A DNA stretch of 64,000 bases from Zoroaster sp. YZ-2022 (GCA_029582265.1 CM055817.1:60947152-61011151); one strand, 5' to 3'; shown: positions 26,483-37,699, counted from the first letter of the stretch. Translations and numbers: made by a program. Notes: generated from the letters alone by a model not told the origin.

Positions 26483-27160
26483 TAAAACCCTCTACTGTCA
26501 GTGCACTTTTATACAGAACTGATTTATTCCACAAAATTCCACAGAATTCTACTTGTGGGAATTTTGAAGAATACAATACATGTGTACTACTCTGACAATG
26601 TGGTTAGGTTCCACCTAATACCACAGCAGATTGTGGAATTTTGAAGAATATCTTGGCAGAGCAAAATGTGGAAATTTGGTTGTGGAATTATAATTGAAAG
26701 AATCTGAGCCCACCAAAAAAAAAAAAAAACACTGTACAAAAGTTGAGGGAAAAAAAGTACAATGTGTGAAAAAAATAACTAATTTATTCCACATACTACC
26801 TTGAATAGACAAGAAAGTTAACAAGTTTCCAGTAAGACCCAAATTGAAAGCAAACAAAAACAAACAGATTATAATGTCAGCCTAGCAGGCCAGTTCCACA
26901 TAGTACCATGGGCACTGAAAAACAAAACAACATACAGTATATGCATAGCAGGCCAGTTACACATACATGTAGTACCATACAGTACTCTGTGGAACACTCA
27001 GTAGGTGACTAGTACAGTGGAACTTTGTGGTACTGATATGCCACTGAAAAAAATAGTATGCAAAACATTGTGGAACGCATGCAATTAAAACACACATGTA
27101 ACAGATGGAATTTTGGAATTGTGGAATTTTGTGGAACACACATGTAGGAGCTAGGGTTTT
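26483..27160. mobile_element. 678-bp insertion present only in duplication copy A
   Basis: Copy B reads straight through TTGATTAATCCACATC near 54,720. Here the same words are split by 678 bp, with TAAT duplicated at 26,479-26,482 and 27,161-27,164. Ends carry inverted AAAACCCT / AGGGTTTT. The interior is built from many scattered TTCCACA / TGTGGAA words in both orientations. There is no coding potential. Confidence 0.75.
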
Positions 27161-28010
27161 TAATCCACATCTCTAAAATAAAATGGCCAAGAGACGCGCA
27201 ATTTGGATTCAAGGGGTTTATACCAAATATCCTACAAAATTTGAGGAATTTACATGAAATGACCCATTTGTATTTTAACCCATCTGTATGATGACAGTCA
27301 CATGATACTAGCTGATGGATTGTGACAATTTTACTTACAGGGCATGGTGTCTTCACACACAAAGTCTTTCAAAGATGGGATTGTTTGGGTTAAGTAAGGT
27401 AAGTACAGAAGGTAAGTACATGTAACATAATGTTGGCCACATGTATGTGATATGTCACATAATTGTCTGTGCTGGTTTAGTTGCCCCAGAGACTGAAGGT
27501 AAATTTGTTTAAAAAGCAATACCTCACATTATGGTAGTTTCATGGTAATCTCTGAAAATGTAATTTTGTCAACTTGTTTTTTATTTGTTGGCTCATCGTA
27601 CATTATAAATAATTTGTTTGCCAGTGTTGATATGCTACCAAATCCACTGGCTATGGTTGAATGATCAATGATAGCACATGGCCTGAAACTAAACTGCAAG
27701 GTAATGACTTTACATGGCTGTGTAAAAGTGGGCACGCCACTCTGCATATTTGTATTGTGTATCAACATGTACAACTGAAATTTGTTGCAATTCATCTTGC
27801 TATCAAATAAATGGAATCTACTCTCATTGAAGAGTTGACAAGTATCAAAGTCCAGCTTTCCAGTTTAAATGCCCAGTACATTTGTTTGTTTTCTTAATAG
27901 GAAATAAAGCTACATGGAACTAAAGCAATTCAAAGAGGTGAAACAAAGTGCCCTTGACCAGCTAACGTTTTGTGGACTTAAAATGTAAGTATTAAATTGT
28001 AGTTTGTCAT

Positions 28011-28362
28011 TAACCTCCTATGCCCAGGCTGAAATTTGGCCCAGTAAGCACCGCACCCACAGACAGTCACTTGAGTATTTTTGGTTGTATTGCCAATTGT
28101 TCACATGTATAAGAGTGCTGGAGATAGTGCAAAGTCAAACACACTTGTGTATATCTTACAAGTTATATGCAGAGTCACACAGAGCTGTGTACATGTATGT
28201 ACTGCATAAGTTACAGTCGAAAGTGGTTTTGGTTTGACCTCCTACCATAGCCACATGTCCTTGCATTTATTTGAGTGCACTGCACAATGTCAATGGGTTG
28301 GGAGTTACATACAAATTTTTGAGTGTCTTTGATTGTTAAACCTATAAGGAGGGTTAATGTAG
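28011..28362. mobile_element. TIR element at the same site as 55,593-55,910 in copy B
   Basis: Left end CATTAACCTCCTA and right end AGGAGGGTTAATG are inverted. Flanks match those of the copy B element (TGTAGTTT...GTCATTAA and TTAATGTAGTTTGAGCC), yet the interior is unrelated to it. It is non-coding. Confidence 0.6.
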
Positions 28363-31300
28363 TTTGAGCCATTATTACTGTTATTATTTTTGTATTATTA
28401 TTTTTAAGTAAGCTTGATGCCATTTTTATTATGTACCATTAGTGCAACTCTCTTATTTCTCTCTTTTCATTAACCTAACCATACCAAGCAACAACTGTAA
28501 AATGTTGCATCTTGTTGCCCTCAACAGAGAACAAAAGAAACCATTGTTCTAGCTGATGGAGCTTGTTGCATTCAGCAGCCTGCACACTTTTCTGTTGTTG
28601 CATCGTGTTGCCTTCAGCAGTGTGTCTGGGAAATACCTGTAGGGGGTTATTTAGGGTTAAAGGTCATTGTTTATTTCAAAGCAGTCAATCTCCTTTGCCC
28701 AATGTCACACTGGTAAAAATTGAAACTATCAAGTGTCAAGTGCAGTAGTTTATCCTTTGTGTTCATGTAATATTCAATAATGTTCTGTGGTCTTTATGTT
28801 TTCACCCGATTTGTTAGAGAAATGTTAATGTTGTTATGATATTATCTAATTAAATATAGATGATCCCAACACTTTGCCTATGGTGATTGGTTTAAATAAA
28901 TTTGCAAACATAAATTAACCATACATGTACTACCGGAGGTTTATGAACAATTCAGTTGCGTCCACAGAACAGACTGTAAAGGCACTTGTAGCTTTTTTGG
29001 ACATTGTGTTTTGGGGTTGCTGCGTGCACCTTGACTAAAGGCTACTCAACATTAGGCTGCTTCTATTGTGTCATAGTGAAGGTCAGGAATGGAAATAGAT
29101 GAGTAAACTTATGCAAATTGTATGGTATGTGGTTTATGTGACGTGATAAACACATTCATATAATGTTGCTTCCCGATCTGCCACCACCAATTACAACATG
29201 TTAAAAGTCACATGAATATCATCTATCACATCACTAGAAAACCCTTAACAGTTGCCATTGACGCTAGTAGGGAAGTTTGTTCCTGTCAACTTTTTAAATA
29301 TTTATTATAGTGGGCGAGTTTGTCAAGGGGGGTGAGTTTGCTGGGGGTGAAAGTTTGCCGTATCTGTGGACTTGACCCTTTGTATTTTCAAGCAGTCTTT
29401 GATTTTTTTTTTTTTTAAAATAACCCATTATTTTTTTACAGGTGACCTGGTTTTGTACATCTACATGTACGTATGCTATGTACCTGTGCTTACTAGCAGA
29501 CTTGTATGAATCAGACTTTAACTCAAGTCCAACTCTAGTCGCATATTATAAAGCCCTATATATACACTTTGGTATTCTTGAAAAAACATCAGCGAGGTGA
29601 TACATGTACTGTAAGTAGTGATGAGAAAATAATAAGTTTGTATGTGAGTACTGATTATGTGAAGCTATACATTTCATTCACCTCAACAGGACTCATAGAT
29701 AATACATTGCTTGTCTCCAAGACGGACATATCCACCTGATGATTTGATGGATCCAAGCAAAGGTATGTACTTAAAAAATGATGGATCTGAAAACATTTTC
29801 TATTTATGCATGTCATTTTCTAAGATAAAAACCATTTAAAATGCCCAATTTGTTAATAAATAACAACAAATGTTCTCCAAGGCTTTCTTTGCCAACCATA
29901 GATTCACTATAATTACTTTCCTTAATTATTCTTATAAACAAACTTTGGTGATCTTTAAAAGTTTGTTCTCAATGCACATACTTAAAAGGAAGGTACATCT
30001 TTGGTTGCTAAATTACAAAATTATTATACAAAAGATACTTAATGTGAAGTTAGTACTTAGTCAGTTTGAAGATTTCTTGTCTAACAAGAATACATTTGAG
30101 GGGAGACTTGTCTGTTCCCTTTATAGCCAAATACATATCGGGGCAAAGTTCATACCCCTATGTCGTGGTAAAACACAGAACGCCAATCAATCCAGCAATT
30201 TTGGCTGCAGCTGAACAGTTTTTATAGCAAAACAAAGAATAGAAAAAATAAATAAAAATAAAAAGCTGACTCACGGGTCTGATGTGACACACAGACCAGA
30301 AACCGGAAAATGATTTTATTTTGGCCATACTGCCAACCATTACTAATGTGATGAGGATCCCACTATAACACCTGTTCTGTATTGTTTAAAGTATCCACAA
30401 GCCAATGGATAATTGTTTGGAAAGTTATTACAACAACAATGGGTACAATAGAGGTCTATGGTTATCAATAATACACATGTATTAGAGTATGGTCCAAGGA
30501 CATAACAAAAAGAATAATAGGTCCTTCATCAGTTATTTGTTCTCAGAGTCCTTATAGAAGCTCTTTGTGTACAACTCCAATGAAGATTGCTTCAAAAAGT
30601 CCAACAATAATGGGAGCAGTAAATGTCCTTGGCTATGCAAGATTGTGTTCCTAGGACGTCTGAGAACAAAGATTAATGAGGACATAATTATTGTCTCTTT
30701 TATCATTTTGTCCTTGGATGATACTTGAAACCATGTTCAATATATCCTTGGTTCATCCATAAAGTATAACTCTCTGCCCTGGCCTACACCATGCCGTGCA
30801 GACATTTTCCTATTGAGAGAGGATTTAAAAAGGCTAAATGGGGACTTCTTTCTGTCCACATCATTTTTTTTTGTCCCCACAATTCACCATCTGTGGGACT
30901 TGTGTGTGGTCCCCACTACTGGGTAACCAGTATTTGTGTTCAAGAGTTTTCATTATGCTTGGTCAGTTATTTAAGCTTCTGTCTTAACTTCTTGTTCAGG
31001 TAGAAGAATGGATTTAAAGGAACAACCATGCAGAGGTACATGTGAGTAGTCTAAATGAAATTAGCATGGGGTTTATGTACTGGATACTGATGTACTACAC
31101 AACATTGAGTATTACATGTACATGATATTGACAGCATTTTGTTTGATTCACCCTCAATATAAACAATAATGTCTATAGAGAATGAAGTATATGTACTGTT
31201 CTTCAATGCTGGAAACTCTGTATCATATGACTCACTTATAATGATTGTACTGTTGGTATGCAACAAAATACAAAACTGTGAAAAAAACATGATAAATAGG

Positions 31301-31668
31301 AAAAAACAAGGCAGCGCCACTAATGACGGGAATTTTTCAAATAAAACATTATTGCAAGAAGAGCCATTGTATGTTTTTTCACCAAAATGATATTAACCAA
31401 AATATGTACCAGTGTCCCTTGGCAATCAGAGAGATAACATCAGTGGGCAAATAATGAATACCATACATGTAGATGGAACATCAGATAATAAGTGGTTTAC
31501 ATTTTTCACATCATAACAGTGGGTTGTTTTCTAATCCAACTTTTCAATATTTGTTAGCGCGAGAAATTATATCTTCCGAAACATATGAAACATTTTGAAT
31601 GTGACTAAATAAAGTGCTATCGCAGCACTGTCATTTAACACATAATTCTGCAATGTTATATTATTCAG

Positions 31669-31751
31669 AAGGGAAGCTGCATCCAACCCTGTTGGTAAGC
31701 AAAAACCAGCTGTGAAGTCATTATCAATAGGCTGCTGCAACTCTTCTACAG
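31669..31751 (+). CDS. Exon, serine-rich linker of the copy A SET-like gene
   Basis: The exon is bounded by TATTCAG and GGTAATACC. Its open frame includes GKQKPAVKSLSI and ends CNSST plus one base. The copy B counterpart (60,123-60,217) is 12 bp longer in frame. 33,219-33,337 is a second, diverged version with the same entry and exit phase, so the exon was duplicated inside the gene. It looks like a disordered linker between SET and the C-terminal domain. Confidence 0.5.
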
Positions 31752-32310
31752 GTAATACCATTTTTCACATTTTGATTTTGAATTATTTCAGCAGTTTATT
31801 TCAATAACTTATGGATCCCCTGCAGTAAGTGCATAGTAAGTTAACAGAAATGAAGTCAACCAAGAAGTTGTTATACCATGTGCTGTTATGATTTTTTTTG
31901 TTTCTTAAAGAAATTATCAAATCAATGTTAATTTCTTACCATTAAAATGAATAACCAGTGATGAATTTATGGTAAATCAAAACATTGTTTGCTGCCATCT
32001 TTGGGAGCTAAAATGGTAGGAATCCATGTGAATAATTCCATCATCAGGGTACAATATCTCAAAAATATAGTGTTAATTGACGAACAGTTTTAAATATCTA
32101 ACTTTTGTGGATGTTTTGGGAATATTAGTATTTTTAACAAATATTGCTGAAATCCAGAAATGTTGTCCTGGTCCTTTGAATCTCATTGATGTCAACAGTT
32201 AGTTTGTGTTAAACATTTACCCAAGAAAAAAAACTTTCTTTACATCAACTCTGCATCAATTTCCTCTTTATCAACTGCACTGTGATCATAGAGCTATTGC
32301 ATGCTGTGAT

Positions 32311-32673
32311 CATAATAATAATAATAATGTGTGACTTATATAGTGCACGCATGTCCACCAACTGAGTGGTGCTCAAGGCGCATTATATCATTACCCCTGG
32401 TCATATACGGCTCATAAGGCTCATAAATCATTCCTGAAACCATCTCAGCTCCCTGGGGAGTATAGAGCTCAATTGCTGCCATTACAGCGCATATAGGGCT
32501 AATCAACCAACTCTGCCCTCACATGTACCCATTTAACCCTTGGGTGGAGAGAAGCAATTATGGTTAAGTGTCTTGCTCAAGGACACAAGTGTCACGGCCG
32601 GGATTCGAACCCACATTCTGCTGCTAACACCAGAACTTGAGTCCGGTAAGCTAGACCGCTCGGCCACGACACT
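32311..32673 (-). mobile_element. Full-length tRNA-Leu-derived SINE
   Basis: On the minus strand the head starts GTGTCGTGGCCGAGCGGTCT (A box) and continues with GGACTCAAGTTCTGG, where CAA sits in the anticodon position, then GGGTTCGAATCCC (B box). Next come the body word CTTGAGCAAGACACTTAACC, CCTGGGGAG... and the tail GCACTATATAAG ending in an ATT repeat (plus-strand AATAATAAT at 32,311). The insertion is shared with copy B (60,838), so it predates the duplication. Confidence 0.9.
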
Positions 32674-33218
32674 CCACCATGAACCAAATAGACACACAAC
32701 CGTAACATGAATAGATTAAACTGCCTTATTTAAGTTGATATAACACTGTGATTATCATAGAAATAATGGCTGCTTATACACAGTGAATAGCTGTTGTATT
32801 AGAACTTCAGATACTTTCTGTTAATCTTTTTGGTTATGTGGCTTGCTTCAATTTCTTTCTTTAAGGGAAGGTGCAACAGTGGTCCAGCTTGATTCAAAGA
32901 ATTCAAGCATATACATGTATGTTAAAGCAGATTTGCCCAAATTACCAAATACCACTGCTGTACCTTCCCTAACAATATCTGTGCCAAATTGGATGAAGTA
33001 GACTTCATTTAAGTTATCAACCCTTTTTCCAAACAAGTTCCTGGATATCTAAGCTAATTGTAGCCTCCCGCCATGTCTGCAGAAATTGTGCTTTCTCAAT
33101 TCTGACTCGGTGTCTCAAATTCAGCTAAAGAGAGCAAACATGAATGTGTCCTTGTTGTTAGATTGCTGCATTTTTAAAACTAAATTTGCAAATTTCATAC
33201 ATGTATTTTTATCCTTAG

Positions 33219-33337
33219 GTCTGCATCCTGCCCAGTTGATGATGAGGAACCTTTGAGATCTGAATTCTGTCCTGTTGGTAAGCAACAACCAGCTTTGAAG
33301 TCGTCATCAATGTGCAGCAGCATGCGATCTTCTACAG
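33219..33337 (+). CDS. Exon, second version of the linker exon in copy A
   Basis: Acceptor ATCCTTAG precedes the exon and TACAGGTAATACC follows it. One base, 39 open codons and one base fit between them. The C-terminal half (CPVGKQQPALKSSSM) mirrors the 31,669-31,751 exon, and the N-terminal half (VDDEEPLRSEF) is acidic and unique. Copy B has deleted this exon together with about 1 kb. Confidence 0.5.
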
Positions 33338-34047
33338 GTAATACCATTGGAATGGAAACTTTGATGACATGTTTATAGTTGTGTTTACGTCCTTCAGATC
33401 AAAACATTAACGATGATGAGCACATGTTGTTATAGTTTGAAAAAAATAGAGTATCTCTTGATTATTGTTGCTGTTGTATGATGTTGTCATGGGGGGTCCC
33501 CCTCCTGAACAATTAATACCATCTTGCCACATGGGGGATGCCTGACTGTGGTCATGTTGGTGTTCTTGAGTCATTTCAACTCTGCAAAATGATACATGTG
33601 CAGCTATCATAAAATAATTCCTTAATTAGCCTAGTATTGTCACCTTCACTTCCAATATGCAGTGGGTATATACATCGTCACTCAGGCTTGCTCCTTTTAC
33701 TACCTGTGACCACTTAGATCCTTTCACTGGCTTTACATGGACTTTGTTTTAGTCTGTCAATCAAGATCACTGATTCCCATTGTCATGGCAACCATGCCAT
33801 GTCTCTGATAATAATAATGAAGTTTTAGGGGCGGGGACTAGCCCTGAATAGGTATAGAGAAAACCTACGTAGTCTGGTAGGGACTAAAAAGCCAACCTAC
33901 ATACATGTACACTGTACATGTACATTGGTTTATACATGCTAATGCTATACTTAACTCTGTTTTTATTCCGTTTTTTTCTAAATGTTGCTTTCCCACATTA
34001 CCTACCTGTAAAGACTAAAATGTGTGCTTTTTTATTTAACTTATTAG

Positions 34048-34148
34048 AAAGGTCATTCACAAGATTGAAACCAGCAGAAACATGGCTTGTCAAACGGGAA
34101 TTTAGACACTACATCATGGACAAAAGTGGACACAAGGATCACTCCCAA
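34048..34148 (+). CDS. Exon, helical C-terminal domain of the copy A SET-like gene
   Basis: It is flanked by TTTAACTTATTAG and GTAAGTAAAG. Entered in phase 1 from the linker exon, it is fully open and reads through SFTRLKPAETWLVKREFRHY and a short charged tail. The copy B equivalent (63,775-63,891) has a TAG where the Trp codon (34,083-34,085) stands here, plus small insertions. Conservation of an open frame on this side only suggests slower decay here or recent decay there. Confidence 0.55.
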
Positions 34149-34857
34149 GTAAGTAAAGCAATAACTTGTTTACACTTGTTTAATCATGAGTGATACAGGA
34201 TTTCCATCCATCCTATTTCTTCTCCCTTTTCCTCTGCAAATCCTACTTAAAATTAGTGTGCAGATGTAAATTAGACAAGTCAATCTAATAAAATTGAACA
34301 ATTCATTTCCATGACACTTTGTAAGTGTTAATTAAAGCTCCACAAGGAGAAATATACTTTTGTGATTTGTGTGTGCGACTTGTTGTGTGAAGGCTATAGT
34401 AAACCCTACAGAGCCCTTCTTTTGTCATACTTTTTTCATCCAATTTTCTTTCTTTTGTCCCACTTTTTATTTCTTGAAATCTCTGGCTAACTTTTGTCCT
34501 ACTTGGTCGTATGAGTCTGCTGAAATTCCTGAAATCACATTTACATTTGTATTTTGTTTAAGTATGGGTTTGCTAGAAATCCTGCTATTGTTATACATTG
34601 TTCATTATATCCTTATAATCATCTCAAAACTGTTTTAAGCAGGATTGTTTTTAGATATGAAAACCGACGCTTTAAAATTATTAAGAGTTTGAAAATATGA
34701 CGGATAATGTTATTGACCTTCACCTGACTGGTGTTGCCCTTGATCCCTAAATGTGTATCATCTGGGGACCATCTGAGGTTAACAAATTGTCTGAGACATG
34801 TGTAAACCAGAATTGATTTGTATTGAATCACAACTAAATACAAACATTGCAATTATG

Positions 34858-34908
34858 TACTATGCTGTTTAAGTCTCACAATCAGGAGTGTGGTCAGCAA
34901 CACCACCA
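34858..34908. repeat. Lone minisatellite unit
   Basis: ACTATGCTGTTTAAGTCTC, then ACAATCAGGAGTGTGGTCAGC, matches the junction of units in the 23.8-24.4 kb array. Confidence 0.8.
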
Positions 34909-35187
34909 TGCCTGATCAAAGGTTTGTGTGGATGTCCATTATTTGCTTCATGTGCTATGGCAACGATTTAACCATTTAGTGTTGGAATCCTTTAATAGTC
35001 TTAGCTATTTGTAGAACACTTGATGAATTTAAAAAAATGCAGGAATACGTAATTCATTAAGCCTCACAATATTAGCATTGCTATCACAGGATGCACTTGC
35101 AGGGATGAGAAAATCATTATGCACTTAGATATGAAAACACTGAACTCAACAAGTCATAATAATATATTTATTGTGTACATTTTGTAG

Positions 35188-35314
35188 CCAAGCAGACTGT
35201 GGAGACCTTTATTCTAAAACATCATATACTTCCTGTCGTCCCACTAAAGGAAAACAAATCAGAGCAGTCAAAACCAAGATATTCAACGAGAGACAAAAAC
35301 AAATAGGAGAACAA
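35188..35314 (+). CDS. Exon, basic C-terminal segment of the copy A SET-like gene
   Basis: Acceptor ATTTTGTAG and donor GTGAGTAAAAG bound the exon. The open frame contains ADCGDLYSKT and KIFNERQKQIGEQ with many Lys and Arg. Its phase does not join cleanly to 34,048-34,148 with the splice sites I chose, so a splice site is misplaced or the gene is broken here. The copy B counterpart would lie beyond the window. Confidence 0.45.
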
Positions 35315-35959
35315 GTGAGTAAAAGTTTATTGTTTTGTTCTTTTATAATATTCTACAACTGTTATGGGTGCCCTTTCCTTTAAAGAAATAGTTTATTGTT
35401 GGTGTTGCAAAAGATTCAGTGCTCTGGTTAAATCTACTCATATCAAAATTCAAACCCAAGTGAAAATAGTTAGTGAGAAGTATGGTTAGCTAGCACTGCT
35501 AAATGTTGCATGTTCATTTGGTTACAATAATGTGCTGTTGTAAACAGCATGGTTCTATTGTACAAATGTATCTTAAAGGAGAATATTAGGCACAGAAGAG
35601 CATTAAATTTGAGAGCATTTTACCATGAATCAACTGTAGAGGTTTATCGGCAATGCATACTGTTGAAATCACTTGATTGGAATTGAATTGTCCTATACTT
35701 GTACACAAATTACTTGCTTAATGTGTTTTCTTGGCAAACAATAAAAACTACCAATATAACATGTAGACTAATACACATTACTACAGGCTAGTGGCACACT
35801 TCATACAGGTAATAGACTTCTTATTTTACATATTGAATTGACATGCATGACCTTTAAAGCATTTCGGCTGGTAGGCGGGAAACCACTAAAAAGTAATAGC
35901 ATGAGTGATGTCTTTCTAAGACTTGTTATCTGGAATTACTATACCTCATACATATTCAT

Positions 35960-36214
35960 GATCGAGAGCCGAATTCTCACTGGTCCATTCACCGTCACGT
36001 GCCAGATGCTATTTTTGCTGTTTACCTCGCGTCCGCGAGTATTCACGCACAGGGTAAATACGCATGCGCAGTAGTGCGTAGTAGACTGTCGCATCGGGGA
36101 ACAGTCCCGGCGGGGAAATAGTCCCAACGATCTGTTCCCTGCATCCGGAACATGCCAGCGGGAACAGTAGTACGCCGCCAACATCGCCTTAGCTAGCTAC
36201 GACGTACACGAAAA
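35960..36214 (+). promoter_or_regulatory. CpG-rich promoter-like region with a GCATGCGCA site
   Basis: CG-rich sequence starts near 35,990. It includes ACGCATGCGCAGTAGTGCG at 36,060-36,078, which resembles an NRF1-type GCATGCGC site, and leads into ATGG at 36,215. No TATA box is visible. Position and composition fit a TATA-less promoter of the short open frame that follows. Confidence 0.4.
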
Positions 36215-36283
36215 GATGGCGGCACACGTAAATGTCGCGCTTGAATTTACCAAGCTCAGTGATGCCGAACTAGAGAATATGTG
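36215..36283 (+). CDS. Possible first coding exon, truncated by stop and SINEs
   Basis: AAGATGG gives a fair initiation context. The frame has 22 codons (MAAHVNVALEF..., LSDAELENM), then TGA, and the first SINE starts 13 bp later. A short acidic L(S/T)xAELExL start is common in Crypton-derived and DUF3504-type proteins of marine invertebrates; that link is recollection, not proof. It is probably a gene 5' end severed by SINE insertion. Confidence 0.3.
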
Positions 36284-36296
36284 AATATGTATGGAG

Positions 36297-36475
36297 TGTC
36301 GTGGCCGGCGGTCTAGCGCACCGAACTCAAGTTCTGGTGTTGCCAGCAGCAGGGTGTGGGTTCGAGCCCGGTCGTGACACTGTGTGTCCTTGAGCAAGGT
36401 ACTTAACCATAATTGCTTCGCCTTCGGATGGGACGAAAGCCGTAGGTCCCGTGTGTTGTATAATGCACGTAAGTG
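36297..36475 (+). mobile_element. SINE with tRNA-Leu-like head, second tail type, truncated
   Basis: The head is GTGTCGTGGCCGGCGGTCT, then GAACTCAAGTTCTGG and a B box GGTTCGAGCCC at 36,359-36,369. After CTTGAGCAAGGTACTTAACC the body switches to TTCGGATGGGACGAAAGCCG and ends near GCACGTAAG, unlike the neighbouring SINE. The 3' end is cut at the next SINE head. Confidence 0.85.
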
Positions 36476-36478
36476 GAT

Positions 36479-36827
36479 TGTCGTGCGGTCTAGCGCACTG
36501 AACTCAAGTTCTGGTGTTGCCAGCAGCAGAGTGTGGGTTCGAGCCCGGCCGTGACACCTGTGTCCTTGAGCAAGACACTTAACCATAATTGCTTCTCTCC
36601 ACCCAGGGCTAAAATGGGTACCTGTGAAGGCAGAGATGGTTTGCTCTATATGCGCCAGAAATGGCAGCAATTGAGCTGTATACTCCCAGGGAGCTGAGAT
36701 GGTTTCAGGAATGATTTATGAGCCTTATGAGCCTTATGAGCAGGGATAATAATATTAACGCGCCTTGAGCGCCACTTAGTAGTTGGTGGATACGCGCGCT
36801 ATATAAATCTATACATTATTATTATTG
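36479..36827 (+). mobile_element. Full-length tRNA-Leu-derived SINE
   Basis: The head starts TTGTCGTGCGGTCTAGCGC with the A box shortened, followed by the B box GGTTCGAGCCC, CTTGAGCAAGACACTTAACC, the CCAGGGAGCTGAGATGG block and the tail GCGCGCTATATAAATC with a terminal ATT run. It is the same subfamily as 32,311-32,673 and 61,815-62,176. Confidence 0.88.
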
Positions 36828-36840
36828 TGGGTATAGTAAA

Positions 36841-37008
36841 ACAAATATAACATGGTTTATTTGAATTGGACAGTCGATATTAGCTCCCCTCGGTATTGGA
36901 AGTTGAGAAACTAGTTCCCTCGGCTTCGCCTCGGGAACTAGTTTCTCAACTTCCAATACCTCGGGGAGCTAATATCGACTGTCCACCCTCAAACCATGTT
37001 ATATTTGT
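36841..37008. mobile_element. Fold-back element with about 80-bp arms and 5-bp loop
   Basis: The arms run inward from ACAAATATAACATGGTTT / AAACCATGTTATATTTGT through GGACAGTCGATATTAGCTCC to AACTAGTTCCCTCGG. The loop is CTTCG at about 36,923. Apart from about 8 bp near the outer third, the arms are almost perfect. It is non-coding and would form a stable hairpin. Confidence 0.9.
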
Positions 37009-37309
37009 ATATTGTCTCTTTACAGCATTCATGTATGTCTGAGTAGCATACTGTAGAACTCATGGATACGATAGGATGTGCTACCCACTACCTAGACTGA
37101 AGATCTGATGTCACACTTTGAGGCTCATGAATTATGCCAGATACTGGAGATTCAGTTTTGATATTGGGTGATGGCTAGTGTGTGAGCCTCAAAGCGTGAT
37201 GTCAGATCTTCAGCACAACGTATCCAATGAAATCCCTTGAATGGTACAGCCGGAGCCTGTAAATTCATGCACCATGTTGCTTATCATAATTTGTACATGT
37301 ATATGTCCT

Positions 37310-37690
37310 CAAATTTGTCTGAAAAACAAAGAGTTGAGGCCCATACATTTTCTGTAAACAATGGTCCAATATCATGACGTGGGGATCCTTGACTTTCAAC
37401 TTTGAATTGTTTGGATACACAATGCCCTGAAAAAGTGGTCCTAATTTGATTTAGTGTAAGGCCTTCCTCCAAAATGGATACTTTTAGTGTTGGCATTTTC
37501 ACTAGTGTAGAGGGTGGGTTCCATTGGGATGCGAATAACTTGACAGCTCTCTGGACAATCCACATGTAATTGAAAATAAATTAAGTGTTTTTTATTTTAG
37601 AATTTTTAAGTATTTTTTAATGATTTATTTATTATTTTATATTTAGCATTGGTTGCAATGGGAGTTTATTTAGTGGAGTGCAATCAAAAT
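37310..37690 (+). repeat. Dispersed repeat, copy 1 (pair with 47,195)
   Basis: Shared ordered words with 47,195-47,560 are AATGGTCCAAT, GGATCCTTGACTT, AAAAAGTGGTCCTAATTTGA, TCCAAAATGGATACTTTT and ATTTAGCATTGGTTGC. The orientation is the same. No coding frame is maintained in both copies. Confidence 0.8.
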
Positions 37691-37699
37691 GGTGGCGTC

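Larger units (their letters stand above)
25030..34260 (+). repeat. Segmental duplication, copy A
   Basis: This segment is colinear with 50,940-64,000, starting at the shared CCCAGTCACACCCAGTAAAT word and still matching at the last base of the window (copy A counterpart at about 34,250). Identity looks high over exon-like and intron sequence, with many indels. Copy-specific insertions make copy B longer. The copies are in direct orientation about 26-30 kb apart, so unequal exchange between them is possible. Confidence 0.9.
27341..35314 (+). pseudogene. KMT5A/SET8-like SET-domain gene remains, copy A
   Basis: Exon-like segments flanked by AG and GT, most with counterparts in copy B, lie at 27,341-27,411, 27,901-27,984, 29,699-29,762, 31,000-31,035, 31,669-31,751, 33,219-33,337, 34,048-34,148 and 35,188-35,314. 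The first should encode the SET start (GHGVFT...), but an indel after GHGVFT shifts the frame. The second carries an in-frame TAA near its 5' side. The copy B start exon has no counterpart here. The last exons are open and resemble the short C-terminal helical domain (W..VKREFRHYI, then a K/R-rich ADC...IKxxVxN-type segment) that I recall following SET in KMT5A-like proteins of fish and invertebrates. The gene is therefore dead at the N-terminal side, although the C-terminal exons could still be transcribed. The family call rests on copy B and on recalled family features. Confidence 0.55.

Noticed and set aside
36297..36380. tRNA-Leu genes (also at 36,479, 32,590-32,673 and 62,090-62,176)
   Set aside because: Heads have degenerate stems and are fused to SINE bodies with ATT tails, so they are SINE promoters and not tRNA genes.
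36197..36670. 157-codon minus-strand open frame
   Set aside because: It is antisense to the two SINEs, and its repeated ARTHTLLLATPELEF peptide is the complement of the tRNA-like head.
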